A stretch of 64,000 nt of DNA from assembly GCF_000189535.1 (NCBI RefSeq), contig NC_015145.1, forward strand, positions 4,186,415 through 4,250,414, given 5' to 3'. A program made the translations under genes and the position numbers. The notes below the pieces were generated by a model that was given only the letters and a program-made list of their open reading frames with translations, ran no database searches and was not told where the DNA came from. Positions within the stretch are counted from its first letter, which is position 1; the number at the start of each line of letters is the position of its first letter. Shown one piece after another: positions 37,732 through 45,872 of the stretch. The DNA is from Pseudarthrobacter phenanthrenivorans Sphe3. Lineage in GTDB: Bacteria; Actinomycetota; Actinomycetes; Actinomycetales; Micrococcaceae.

Positions 37732-39414
37732 TCAGCGGGCGCGCTCCACCCGCTTCTCGTCCCAGACAGGCTCGGCGGATTCGTAGACTTTGCCATCGGC
37801 TCCGAACACCAGAAAGCGGTCGAAGGTGCGCGCGAACCAGCGGTCGTGCGTCACCGCCAGGACGGTGCCCTCGAAGTGGTCGATGGCGCGTTCCAGCGCC
37901 TCGGCGGAGTGGAGGTCCAGGTTGTCCGTGGGCTCATCCAGCAGCAGCAGGGTGGCACCGGACAGCTGCAGCAGCAGGATCTGGAACCGGGCCTGCTGGC
38001 CGCCGGAGAGGGATTCATACTTCTGCTCCGACTGCCCGGCCAGCCCGTAACCGTCCAGTGCCCCGGCGGCGGCTTCGCGGCCAAGCCCGGAACGGTGCTC
38101 ATCCCCGCGGTGCAGGATCTCCAGCAGAGTCTTGCCCAGCAGGTCCGGCCGGACATGGGTCTGGGCAAAAAAGCCGGGCCGGATACGGGCGCCAAGCTTC
38201 ACCGTGCCTTCGTGCGGCACCTCGGCAATCTCCACATCGGACACGGGCAGGTGCTCCCGCTCGGGATCAGTGCCGCCGGTGGCCAGCAGCCGAAGGAAGT
38301 GTGACTTGCCTGAGCCGTTGGATCCCAGGACACCTACGCGGTCGCCGAACCACACCTCCGTGGAGAACGGCTTCATCAGCCCCGTCAGTTCCAGCTGCTC
38401 CGCAACGATGGCACGCTTGGCGGTCCGCCCGCCCTTGAGCCGCATCTGCACGTTCTGTTCGATGGGCAGCGCCTCGGGCGGGCCGATCTCCAGGAACTTC
38501 GCCAGCCTGGTCTGGGCGGCGTGGTACCGGTTTGCCATGTCGGAGCGGAACGCCGCCTTGTTTTTGTACATGTTGACGAGTTCCTTGAGCTTGACATGCT
38601 CCTCGTCCCAGCGTTTGCGGAGTTCTTCGAACCGGGCGTTCCGGTCCGCCCGCGCCTCCACGTAGGAACCAAAGCCGCCGCCGTGGACCCACGCCCCGGC
38701 CCCGTTGATGCCGGGCTCCAGTGTGACAATGCGCCCCGCGGCGTTGTTCAGCAGTTCCCGGTCGTGGCTGATGAAAAAGACCGTCTTTTTGGACTCATTC
38801 AGCTTGTCCTCCAGCCAGCGCTTGCCGGGCACGTCCAGATAGTTGTCCGGCTCATCCAGCAGCAGCAGCTCGTCCGGTCCGGCAAAGAGCGCTTCAAGCA
38901 CCAGGCGTTTCTGCTCGCCACCGGAAAGGCTCGACGCCGGGCGGTGCTGCGCGCGGTCGAAGGGGAGTCCCAGCGCGGCCATGCACACCTCGTCCCAGAC
39001 GGTCTCGACGTCGTAACCGCCCGCGTCTCCCCAGTCCACGATGGCCTGGGCGTAGCGCATCTGGCTTGGCTCGTCGTCGTACTCCACCATGGCAAGCTCG
39101 GCGTCGTCCACCTCCCGCGCGGCCGCGGCAAGGGCAGGAGGGGCCGCAGAGACCAGGAGGTCCCGGACCGTGGACCCGTCACGCACCTGGCCCACGAACT
39201 GCCGCATGATGCCCATGTTTCCGGAACGCCCAATGACGCCCTCATCCGGCACCAGGTCCCCCGCGATGATCCGGAAAAGCGTGGTCTTGCCTGTGCCGTT
39301 CGGGCCGATCAGTGCCGTCTTGGTACCGTCCGGAACCTTGAAGGTCACCCCGTTGAGCAGCTGCGTGCCGTCGGAAAGGAAGTAATCGATACCGGAAACG
39401 TCAATATGGGCCAC
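37732..39414 (-). CDS. ABC-F family ATP-binding protein (ribosome-associated type)
   Basis: 560 residues from a GTG at 39414; an in-frame ATG at 39423 exists, but GGAAG is better spaced for the GTG, giving the usual VAHIDVSGIDYFLSDG opening. Two ABC domains in tandem, each with Walker A (GPNGTGKTT; GSNGSGKSH) and signature (LSGGEQKR; LSGGQQAR), and no membrane helices. The linker is charged and helical. ABC-F proteins act on the ribosome in translation or antibiotic protection; this one resembles the common actinobacterial housekeeping form and no specific resistance role can be read from sequence. Confidence 0.92.
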   Translation of the reverse strand: MAHIDVSGIDYFLSDGTQLLNGVTFKVPDGTKTALIGPNGTGKTTLFRIIAGDLVPDEGVIGRSGNMGIMRQFVGQVRDGSTVRDLLVSAAPPALAAAAREVDDAELAMVEYDDEPSQMRYAQAIVDWGDAGGYDVETVWDEVCMAALGLPFDRAQHRPASSLSGGEQKRLVLEALFAGPDELLLLDEPDNYLDVPGKRWLEDKLNESKKTVFFISHDRELLNNAAGRIVTLEPGINGAGAWVHGGGFGSYVEARADRNARFEELRKRWDEEHVKLKELVNMYKNKAAFRSDMANRYHAAQTRLAKFLEIGPPEALPIEQNVQMRLKGGRTAKRAIVAEQLELTGLMKPFSTEVWFGDRVGVLGSNGSGKSHFLRLLATGGTDPEREHLPVSDVEIAEVPHEGTVKLGARIRPGFFAQTHVRPDLLGKTLLEILHRGDEHRSGLGREAAAGALDGYGLAGQSEQKYESLSGGQQARFQILLLQLSGATLLLLDEPTDNLDLHSAEALERAIDHFEGTVLAVTHDRWFARTFDRFLVFGADGKVYESAEPVWDEKRVERAR

Positions 39415-39449
39415 GCATTCCATCTTCCCACGGCACGCCCATCCGAGTT

Positions 39450-41438
39450 TTAGCCGGCAGCGGTGAGGAACTCCTTCAGCAGCGGCCCCGAGGTGGTGGC
39501 ACCCAGGCCGCCGTCCTCCACAAAGACGGCGACAGCGAGATCACCGTGCACGGCCACGATCCACGCATGGGTCTTGGGCGGGTTCTCATCGCCGAACTCG
39601 GCCGTGCCCGTTTTCGCCCCTACCGGAGCCCCGGGAACGCTGGAAAGGAAGCCCGCGTGGCCTGAGGTCACCACTGCCCTCATCATGTCCGCCAGTGAGG
39701 CGGCCTCTGCGGCGGTGATGGGTTCACCGGAAGCAGCGGCGGGTGCCTCCGCCGTCGCCGTGGCGGAAGGCTGTGCGGAGGGCGCAGCGGAACCGCTCGT
39801 GGTCCCGGCAGCGGCAGCGCCGCCGTCGGGATTAAGGACCAGCTGGGGTGACACTGGCGCTCCCTTCGCCACGGAACCGGCCATCATGGCGGCGGCCAAA
39901 GGCGAGAGCAGCACCTTCCCCTGCCCGATCATGGAGGCAGCGTGCTCCGTTCCCGTTGCCTCACCGGGAACCGAACCCAGGAATGCTTCGGCACCAAGCG
40001 ACGGTGCTTCCACAGCGATGCCCATGGCAAGGGCCGCGGCCTCGAGCTGCCCCTGTGACACGGTGTCCCGGGCCGCGATGAACGCAGTGTTGCAGGAGTG
40101 CGCAAAGGCGTCGCGCAGGCTGACGGAGCCGAGCGAGCCCTCAGGGTAGCCCTCGGCGTTCTTGAAGGTCCGTCCGTCAACCGTGAGCGTGGGCGGGCAT
40201 TCAACCTTCGAGTCAGGCGTGAGGCCATTGCGGAACATGGCCAGCGAGTCCACCATTTTGAAGATCGAGCCAGGCGCGTACTGGCCCAGCATCGCCGTGT
40301 TGTAGCCGTTGCTTCCCGGGCCGGACGCCACAGCAAGGACGGCGCCGCTGGACGGCCGAAGTGCCACAATGGCGGAGGCCGGACCCACGTCCGCCAGGGT
40401 AGTCTCCGCCAGGGACTGCAGGTTGGGATCGATGGTTGTCTTCAGCGGCGTCCCGGGCGTGGGCGCCACTTCAAAGAGCACCCGACGCGGGTCGGTTGCC
40501 GCGGACTGGATCTGTTCGCGGGTCAGGTCGGCCCGCTGGGCACGGATGACGACGGCGTCCGTCCCCCTGAGCTGCTCGTCATACTGCTGCTGCAGGCCGC
40601 CGATGCCGGTCACGTCGCCAGCAGTCAGGGCACCTTCGGAGGCTTCTATCTGCTCGGCTGTCGCCTCGCCGACAGTACCCAGGACAGCGCGGGCAAAGGT
40701 TCTGCTCGGCGCGAGGGGAACGGAAGCCGGAATGGCGCGCGCGCCCGGAATTGCCGCGATCTGCTCGTTGGTGATGGTACGCCCTTCTTCCCGCAGCGTG
40801 ATGGCGGAAACAAAAGCTTCCGCACCGGAGGCCTTGACCTGCTGGGCGTAGCCGGCCGGGTCAACCCCTACGAGGGTGGCGAGTTTGGTGGCGGCGTCCG
40901 CAGGATCGGCGTCGCCCAACTGCGGTTTGTCGATTCCCACATTCACCACCGGACGGTACGTGACCAGCGGGACATCCCCGGCACCGAGAATGTCCGCCCG
41001 CGGGGGAGACTGGGAGCCCTTGGTGAGGATTTCACTGTCCGCGAGTCCCGGAACCAGTGTGGCCGGATCCCACACTGTCAGCCACTTGTCACCGGACTTC
41101 CGGAACTTTGCCTGGACCGTGTACTTCCATTCCGCCTCGCCGAACTTCCAGGTGTAGTCGAGCGGTGCGGATGCGTTGTCCCCCTCCAGCGTCACCTCTC
41201 CGGCGTCCACGGCCGGCTTTTGTGGTTCCAGTGCCGCGAAGACGTTCTTGAGCTGGTCATTGGCAACTGCGGCATCCTTGCCGTCGAACGCCACAGGCCC
41301 CACGTCCAGGGCAGAAACTGCGGTGGCGAACTGTTGTGCCGCGGCTTCAGCGCCGCTCCTGCCGTCATCGCACGCCACCAGGGAGGTCCCCAGGATGAGC
41401 GCAGCTATGGCAACAGAAAGTTGTGATATTTTCCCCAT
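39450..41438 (-). CDS. MecA-like penicillin-binding lipoprotein (class B PBP, D,D-transpeptidase)
   Basis: 662 residues from the ATG at 41438; the open frame upstream does not encode a signal. The start gives a signal peptide with lipobox LGTSLVAC, so it should be a membrane-anchored lipoprotein. Then come an NTF2-like MecA_N domain (about residues 30-145), a PBP dimerisation domain, and a transpeptidase domain. Catalytic Ser391 lies in PGSIFK (SxxK), with HSCN (SxN) and AKTGTAEF (KTG). An Ala/Ser-rich insertion (SAAPSAQPSATATAEAPAAA) interrupts the domain before KTG. Crosslinks peptidoglycan outside the membrane. Low beta-lactam affinity, known for MecA, cannot be judged here. Confidence 0.92.
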   Translation of the reverse strand: MGKISQLSVAIAALILGTSLVACDDGRSGAEAAAQQFATAVSALDVGPVAFDGKDAAVANDQLKNVFAALEPQKPAVDAGEVTLEGDNASAPLDYTWKFGEAEWKYTVQAKFRKSGDKWLTVWDPATLVPGLADSEILTKGSQSPPRADILGAGDVPLVTYRPVVNVGIDKPQLGDADPADAATKLATLVGVDPAGYAQQVKASGAEAFVSAITLREEGRTITNEQIAAIPGARAIPASVPLAPSRTFARAVLGTVGEATAEQIEASEGALTAGDVTGIGGLQQQYDEQLRGTDAVVIRAQRADLTREQIQSAATDPRRVLFEVAPTPGTPLKTTIDPNLQSLAETTLADVGPASAIVALRPSSGAVLAVASGPGSNGYNTAMLGQYAPGSIFKMVDSLAMFRNGLTPDSKVECPPTLTVDGRTFKNAEGYPEGSLGSVSLRDAFAHSCNTAFIAARDTVSQGQLEAAALAMGIAVEAPSLGAEAFLGSVPGEATGTEHAASMIGQGKVLLSPLAAAMMAGSVAKGAPVSPQLVLNPDGGAAAAGTTSGSAAPSAQPSATATAEAPAAASGEPITAAEAASLADMMRAVVTSGHAGFLSSVPGAPVGAKTGTAEFGDENPPKTHAWIVAVHGDLAVAVFVEDGGLGATTSGPLLKEFLTAAG

Positions 41439-41505
41439 TCGGCCATTATCCCCCGCCCACTTGGTGTTGCCGCGCCATTTACGGCGCCGGCCAGCAAAGG
41501 TCAGG

Positions 41506-42954
41506 TCAGGACGCGGTGACGCCAAGCGGGGGAAGGGCCTGCCCGAATATGTCTTTTAGTGCATATGTTGCCGCATGGTATCCGGGCATGCCGGTCACTC
41601 CGGGGCCGGGAGGGGTAGCGGAGGAACAGAGGTAGACGCCCGGCAGGGGAGTCCGCCATGGATGGCGGGACACCACTGGGCGCTGGACGAGGCCGCGCAT
41701 ATCCATCACGCCGACGCTGAAGTCGCCCCCTATGTAGTTCCGGTTGTAATCCTCGAGTTGGGCGGCCGTGACCACATTCGTGTCCAGCACGAGGTCGCGG
41801 AATCCGGGGGCAAACCGCTCCAGCTGCGCCGTGATCGCTTCCGTCATGTCCTTGGTTGAACCGGCTGGAACATGGCAGTACGTCCAGAGCGTGTGGCGTC
41901 CGGCGGGGGCGCGGCCTGAGTCGAACCGGGATGGCTGGGCCACCAGCACGTAGGGCTGTTCGGGGTGCCGACCGGCGCTGACTTCATTTTCGGAGTGTGC
42001 CAGTTCGGCCCGGGTCCCGCCCACATGGACCGTCCCGGCATCCGTCAGTTCTGCGGCAGCCCACGGCACAGGGCCGGAGAGGATGAAGTCCACCTTGCAT
42101 GAGCCGTTCCCGTAGCGGAAGGACTCCAGGGACTTCCGGTACCGGTCCGGCAGGGAATCTCCGGCCATGTTCAGCAGTCCCCGCGGAGCAACGTCGAGCA
42201 GGGTGGCACGCGCGGGCGGGAGATCGGACAAGCGGTTTATCGGAGTGTTGGTGTGGATGACCCCGCCATGCGCCTCGATATCCTTTGCCAGGGCGGCGGC
42301 GATTGCGGCGGAACCGCCCAGGGGTATGGGCCACCCTTGGGCGTGCCCCAGTGCACCCAGCATCAGCCCTGCCCCGGACGCTGCCAGGGACGGCAGGTGG
42401 GAAATGGCGTGTGCGGCCACCCCACTGAGCAGGGCAGGTGCGAGCTGGTCCTTGAACCGCAGGTTCCACAGACCAGAGCCCTGTTCCACGGTGCGTGCCC
42501 CGAAAATTCCGGCTGCCAGGGGATTCCGGGGGATACGGAAGAGCTGGTTCTGCGTGAAGTCCATGACGTCGTCGATGTTCCTCACCAGTGGCTGCATCAG
42601 GCGCCGGTACGCTGCACCGTCCCGTCCCAGCCCGGCGGCAGTCCGGTCGAGTGACTTGTAGGCAAGGGCGGAACGTCCGCCGTCCAGCGGCGAACCGTAG
42701 GAGAGATCGGGCGAAACGAGGTCCACGCGGCGTGAGAGCTCGAACGCCCTGAAGAACGGTGATGCCAGGGCCATGGGGTGCACTGCAGAGCAGACGTCGT
42801 GGAAATGTTCCGGCTGCATCAGTTCCACCGTGCGGGTACCCCCGCCAATGGTCGCCGCAGCCTCGAAGACTTCGACGGAAAGCCCTGCCCGTGCCATCAC
42901 CACTGCAGCCGCCAGCCCGTTGGGGCCCGCACCCACCACTGTTGCGTCAGGCAT
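41506..42954 (-). CDS. Phytoene-desaturase-like NAD(P)/FAD-dependent oxidoreductase
   Basis: 482 residues from the ATG at 42954 (GGGAAAGG upstream). The N-terminal dinucleotide-binding motif DATVVGAGPNGLAAAVVMARAG, followed by VEVFEAAATIGGGTRT, is typical of the carotenoid-desaturase/amine-oxidase flavoproteins. The C-terminal FAD motif (GVYLCSSATPPGPGVTGMPGYHAA) is conserved. No other carotenoid genes are nearby, so the substrate is unknown. Its start overlaps the stop of the upstream membrane glycosyltransferase gene by 8 bases. Confidence 0.88.
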   Translation of the reverse strand: MPDATVVGAGPNGLAAAVVMARAGLSVEVFEAAATIGGGTRTVELMQPEHFHDVCSAVHPMALASPFFRAFELSRRVDLVSPDLSYGSPLDGGRSALAYKSLDRTAAGLGRDGAAYRRLMQPLVRNIDDVMDFTQNQLFRIPRNPLAAGIFGARTVEQGSGLWNLRFKDQLAPALLSGVAAHAISHLPSLAASGAGLMLGALGHAQGWPIPLGGSAAIAAALAKDIEAHGGVIHTNTPINRLSDLPPARATLLDVAPRGLLNMAGDSLPDRYRKSLESFRYGNGSCKVDFILSGPVPWAAAELTDAGTVHVGGTRAELAHSENEVSAGRHPEQPYVLVAQPSRFDSGRAPAGRHTLWTYCHVPAGSTKDMTEAITAQLERFAPGFRDLVLDTNVVTAAQLEDYNRNYIGGDFSVGVMDMRGLVQRPVVSRHPWRTPLPGVYLCSSATPPGPGVTGMPGYHAATYALKDIFGQALPPLGVTAS

Positions 42955-44407
42955 TGGATGAGACCTTTCCCGGGACGGTGGAGCCGGCACTGCGCCGCGG
43001 ATGCAGGCGAAACCTGTCGGGGGCGCCGTTGAAGGGTCCGCCGTGGGGATCGTCCAGGTGGTGCCTCCGGATGGGATCGTAGGTGGGGTCGTAAATATCC
43101 CACGTCACCCGCGCCATCAGGTAGGCGACCGCGGCCATGTGGGCCGCCACGGCCAGGACGTAATACGGCATATCCAGGTTGTGCTGGGAGGAGCCTGCGC
43201 TGGTCACTTGTCCAAGGTACATCCAGACGGCGGCCCAGTGCAGGCCTTCGACTCCCTGCCAGACCAGGAAGTCCCGCCACCGCGGCCGCGCAAGTGCCAG
43301 GAGCGGCACCAGCCAGACAACAAACTGTGGTGAATAGACCTTGTTGGTCAGGATGAAGGCCGCCACGATCAGGAAAGCCAGCTGCGCGAGGCGCGGGCGG
43401 CGAGGGGCAGTGAGGGCAACCAGTGCAATGAGGGCACAGGAGACGGCAAAGAAACCCAGGGAGAGCACGTCCACGGCACCGGCGCTGAGCTCCTGTCCGC
43501 GCAACCTGTCCAGCAGCAGGTTGTAGGCGAACCAGGGAGAGCCGTAGCCGGCATCCCGGTCTGCTGAAAACTGGAAGAAGTGGAGCCAGCCTGCAGGATT
43601 GGCGACGGCGAACGGCAGGTTGGCTGCCAACCATGCGGCAGCGGCCGCTGCCGTCGTCTTCAGCAGCGGCCGGAAGCGGCCGGTCCGCAGGGCAAGCAGG
43701 AACATGGCCGCCAGGATCAGCAACGGATACAAGTTTGCTGATACTGCAAGGCCGATGAAGATGCCGGCCGGAACCAGCCGTTCCCGGGCGAAGAAGTACA
43801 TGCCCACGGCCAGCAGGGCCACGGCCCAGAGATCCCAGTTGATGGTACCGGCCAGGACGATGCCCGGAGCCAGGGCTACCATGGCGGCATCCCACGGGCG
43901 CCTGGTGCTCATTCGGGCGGTGGCAAGGACGGCAACCACGGTGACAGCGGCCAGGAGCGCAGCATTGATGTCGAAATAAGCCAGGACCCGGTCATCGGAC
44001 AGGCCGGTTCCGGGAACCAGCCAGGCCGTCACTCCTGCGATCAGGGCGATCAGTACCGGATATTCAAACTGCCCGCCCAGGATGGGGAAGGTGCCCTCCG
44101 CCAGGCCGCGGCTGCGGAAGACTTCCGGGAAGTCCGAATAGCAGGTGGCGTAGAACTGCGTAGGGGAGTCCCAGCCGTTGGCGCGGCAGTAGCCCTTGAG
44201 GAGGATTCCGAGCAGGGCAGCCGTAACGGTGAGGATGACAAGGACCCGTTCCACCGTGAAAACGCCGGGGGAGACGACGCCGGGCGCGGCCTTCGCTCCG
44301 AGGGGCCCGCCAACGAGTTCCGTGAAGTTCCGCAGCAGGACATCACTGCGGCTCGGCACTACCAGGCGTGACCGGCCGTGGTGCTCCGGCGGCTGGGTCT
44401 CCTGCAT
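42947..44407 (-). CDS. Polyprenol-phosphate-dependent glycosyltransferase, GT87/DUF2029-like membrane protein
   Basis: 486 residues from the ATG at 44407 (a TTG at 44434 is in frame). About ten to twelve membrane helices; the first extracytoplasmic loop holds CYSDFPEVFRSRGLAEGTFPILGGQFEYPVL, a pattern of the GT87 mannosyl/arabinosyl-transferase family in Actinobacteria. These enzymes use polyprenyl-phosphate sugars on the outer face of the membrane to build lipoglycans. A long soluble N-terminal segment (about 50 residues) precedes the first helix. Confidence 0.85.
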   Translation of the reverse strand: MQETQPPEHHGRSRLVVPSRSDVLLRNFTELVGGPLGAKAAPGVVSPGVFTVERVLVILTVTAALLGILLKGYCRANGWDSPTQFYATCYSDFPEVFRSRGLAEGTFPILGGQFEYPVLIALIAGVTAWLVPGTGLSDDRVLAYFDINAALLAAVTVVAVLATARMSTRRPWDAAMVALAPGIVLAGTINWDLWAVALLAVGMYFFARERLVPAGIFIGLAVSANLYPLLILAAMFLLALRTGRFRPLLKTTAAAAAAWLAANLPFAVANPAGWLHFFQFSADRDAGYGSPWFAYNLLLDRLRGQELSAGAVDVLSLGFFAVSCALIALVALTAPRRPRLAQLAFLIVAAFILTNKVYSPQFVVWLVPLLALARPRWRDFLVWQGVEGLHWAAVWMYLGQVTSAGSSQHNLDMPYYVLAVAAHMAAVAYLMARVTWDIYDPTYDPIRRHHLDDPHGGPFNGAPDRFRLHPRRSAGSTVPGKVSSNA

Positions 44408-44448
44408 GGAATCGAGCTTACCGCCGCCGGACAACCAGGAAAGGTGGT

Positions 44449-44486
44449 GCCAGGGAGCCCGCGAGTCTATGCGCGGGCTCCCTGGC
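44449..44486 (-). terminator. Perfect 15-bp hairpin, probable terminator of the small gene upstream
   Basis: GCCAGGGAGCCCGCG at 44449-44463 pairs perfectly with CGCGGGCTCCCTGGC at 44472-44486 around an 8-base loop. It sits 42 bases after the stop of the 46-residue gene and before the GT87 gene. There is no long T run, so this is an I-shaped GC-rich terminator typical of Actinobacteria. Confidence 0.75.
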
Positions 44487-44528
44487 CTGAATCGGGTGCT
44501 TCATCGGATCTCCTGTGAACGCCTGCGG

Positions 44529-44669
44529 TCAGCGCATGCCGCCCATCTGCTGGTGCATCAGTGCGAACACGTCCTCGCGCTGCTTCTCCAGCAGGGGGCG
44601 GTTGAAGTGGCGCCGGCTGCTGCCTCCCGCGGTTACACGGAAGAGAAATCGCTGGAGCTTCTTTATCAT
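44529..44669 (-). CDS. Small basic protein, 46 residues, unknown function
   Basis: Unrecognised. The ATG at 44669 is preceded by AAGGAGGTGA, a ten-base match to the 16S rRNA anti-Shine-Dalgarno, at ideal spacing. The peptide starts MIKKLQRFLFRV, has the polar TAGGSSRR segment, and ends in VFALMHQQMGGMR; it is strongly basic, with an amphipathic N-terminus and no clear membrane helix or signal peptide. A strong hairpin follows the stop. The exceptional ribosome-binding site and dedicated terminator argue that it is a real, highly translated gene. A membrane-active peptide, a regulator or a leader are all possible. Confidence 0.6.
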   Translation of the reverse strand: MIKKLQRFLFRVTAGGSSRRHFNRPLLEKQREDVFALMHQQMGGMR

Positions 44670-45022
44670 GTGGGTCACCTCCTTCGGGGACTGGCTGGCC
44701 CGCAAACTGGGCGCGGCAATTAAGCCCCTCCACACATCGTGGATTAAGGGCAGATTCAGGCAGGGCAATACCGCATAAAGGGCATAAAGGATTTACGCCC
44801 GCTTTAGGCGCACAAATACAGGCAATGAAACCCGGGCAAACCAGCAACAGCCAATTCCGGGAGCAATGCCCTGATTAGGAGGAATTTGCGCAAAGATGCC
44901 GGCCGAAAAAGAACCAGCCAGGCGATGGCCTGATTCCGGGGCCGTACCGTCGCTGGCGGCCAGGAGCGAACTCAAGCAGCCATAGCCAAACTACCGGCTA
45001 ACACCGGCAGGAAGGGCGAAGG
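44670..45022. other. Intergenic region between the two small genes
   Basis: 353 bases, visibly richer in A/T than the flanks in places. Near 44770-44800 two TTTATG-like words (minus strand) could form a promoter for the 46-residue gene. A short palindrome (CCGG-N6-CCGG) lies just after the stop of the 31-residue gene. A 29-codon plus-strand frame at 44896-44985 has an AGGAGG 13 bases upstream, but I do not accept it. No other feature is seen. Confidence 0.35.
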
Positions 45023-45118
45023 CTAGGAGTTTGCGAGCTCCGCAAAGGGGAGCGCAAAAGCATCAGAGGCCGGGCCGGCGGTGACAATCGTCTTCCGTCC
45101 GCTAGTCAAAGTAATCAT
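45023..45118 (-). CDS. Small peptide, 31 residues, unknown function
   Basis: Unrecognised. The ATG at 45118 follows AAAAGGAGGTT at near-ideal spacing. The peptide begins MITLTSGRKTIVTAG and ends FALPFAELANS: a basic N-terminal part and a hydrophobic, mildly acidic C-terminal part, without cysteine. An unusually AT-rich stretch at about 45219-45300 and a GACCCC/GGGGTC inverted repeat (45184-45209) lie upstream and could hold its promoter and leader structure. It shares its architecture (tiny gene, strong ribosome site, start MI-x) with the 46-residue gene downstream. A peptide precursor, leader or regulatory peptide are alternatives. Confidence 0.5.
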   Translation of the reverse strand: MITLTSGRKTIVTAGPASDAFALPFAELANS

Positions 45119-45287
45119 TTTCCCAACCTCCTTTTCCGCTCTGCCGCTGCCATCCGGTAAACCGGACCGGCAACGTGCGCCACGACCCCGGCAGGAACGC
45201 TCTGGGGTCAGGAATAAAAATACACCATAAATGAAGTTCGTGGCTACCTTTTCGTTAAAAGTATCTTGCAGAAAGAACAAATACCTT

Positions 45288-45872
45288 TTAAAGGCCCCAG
45301 CGGAGAATAGCGGGAGTCCTCTTGTCCCAACCGAGGGTGCACACTTTTGCGGTGCCCAAAATGAAGTGCCGCCCCTCGGTGGGAGGCAGTTCCAGCCAGC
45401 GGGCGGTGAGGATCCTGGAGAAATGTCCGTGGGCCACGATCAGGACATTGTCCATGCCCGACTCCAGGACACGGCCAATGATCTTGTCCGCCCTGGCCGC
45501 CACTTCGTCCAGCGTTTCCCCGTTGGGCACGCCATGGGTCCAGATCAGGTAATCCGGGTTGTCCTTCCGGATCAGGTCCGAACTGATGCCTTCATAGTCC
45601 CCGTAATTCCACTCCACGGCGAGCGGCTCATGCAGGGCGTCGGGGAAGCCCGCCAGTTCGGCAGTCCGCCGTGCCCTGCGCAGGGGGGAGGTCAGCACCA
45701 GGTCGAAGTCCACAGGGTCCAGGACCTTCCGGGCCTCCACCGCCTGCTGCTCGCCTTCCACGGTAAGGGGCAGGTCAGTGAGTCCGGTGTACTGCCCGCT
45801 CTTGGACCATTCCGTCTCACCGTGGCGGAGGATCCAGAGCTGGGGCCGGGGGGCAAAGGCAGGGTTGGTCAC
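45288..45872 (-). CDS. Histidine phosphatase family protein (phosphoglycerate-mutase-like)
   Basis: 194 residues. The catalytic RHG motif is LRHGETEW with His17 as the phosphoacceptor; LTSPLRRARRTAEL holds the second arginine, and VLIVAHGHFSRIL the second histidine. This is a phosphatase of the cofactor-dependent PGM/SixA superfamily, likely acting on a small phosphorylated metabolite; the WILRHGETEWS opening is typical of SixA/CobC-like phosphatases rather than of glycolytic GpmA. It overlaps the cca stop/start junction by 4 bases. Confidence 0.9.
   Translation of the reverse strand: MTNPAFAPRPQLWILRHGETEWSKSGQYTGLTDLPLTVEGEQQAVEARKVLDPVDFDLVLTSPLRRARRTAELAGFPDALHEPLAVEWNYGDYEGISSDLIRKDNPDYLIWTHGVPNGETLDEVAARADKIIGRVLESGMDNVLIVAHGHFSRILTARWLELPPTEGRHFILGTAKVCTLGWDKRTPAILRWGL

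Noticed and set aside
40098..41426. Long plus-strand open frame opposite the penicillin-binding protein gene
   Set aside because: It is the antisense shadow of a clearly conserved gene in GC-rich DNA; no motifs or ribosome site.
44896..44985. Plus-strand 29-codon frame with an upstream AGGAGG
   Set aside because: The spacing to the ATG is 13 bases, too long, and it opposes the two better supported minus-strand small genes. It could be real but the evidence is weak.
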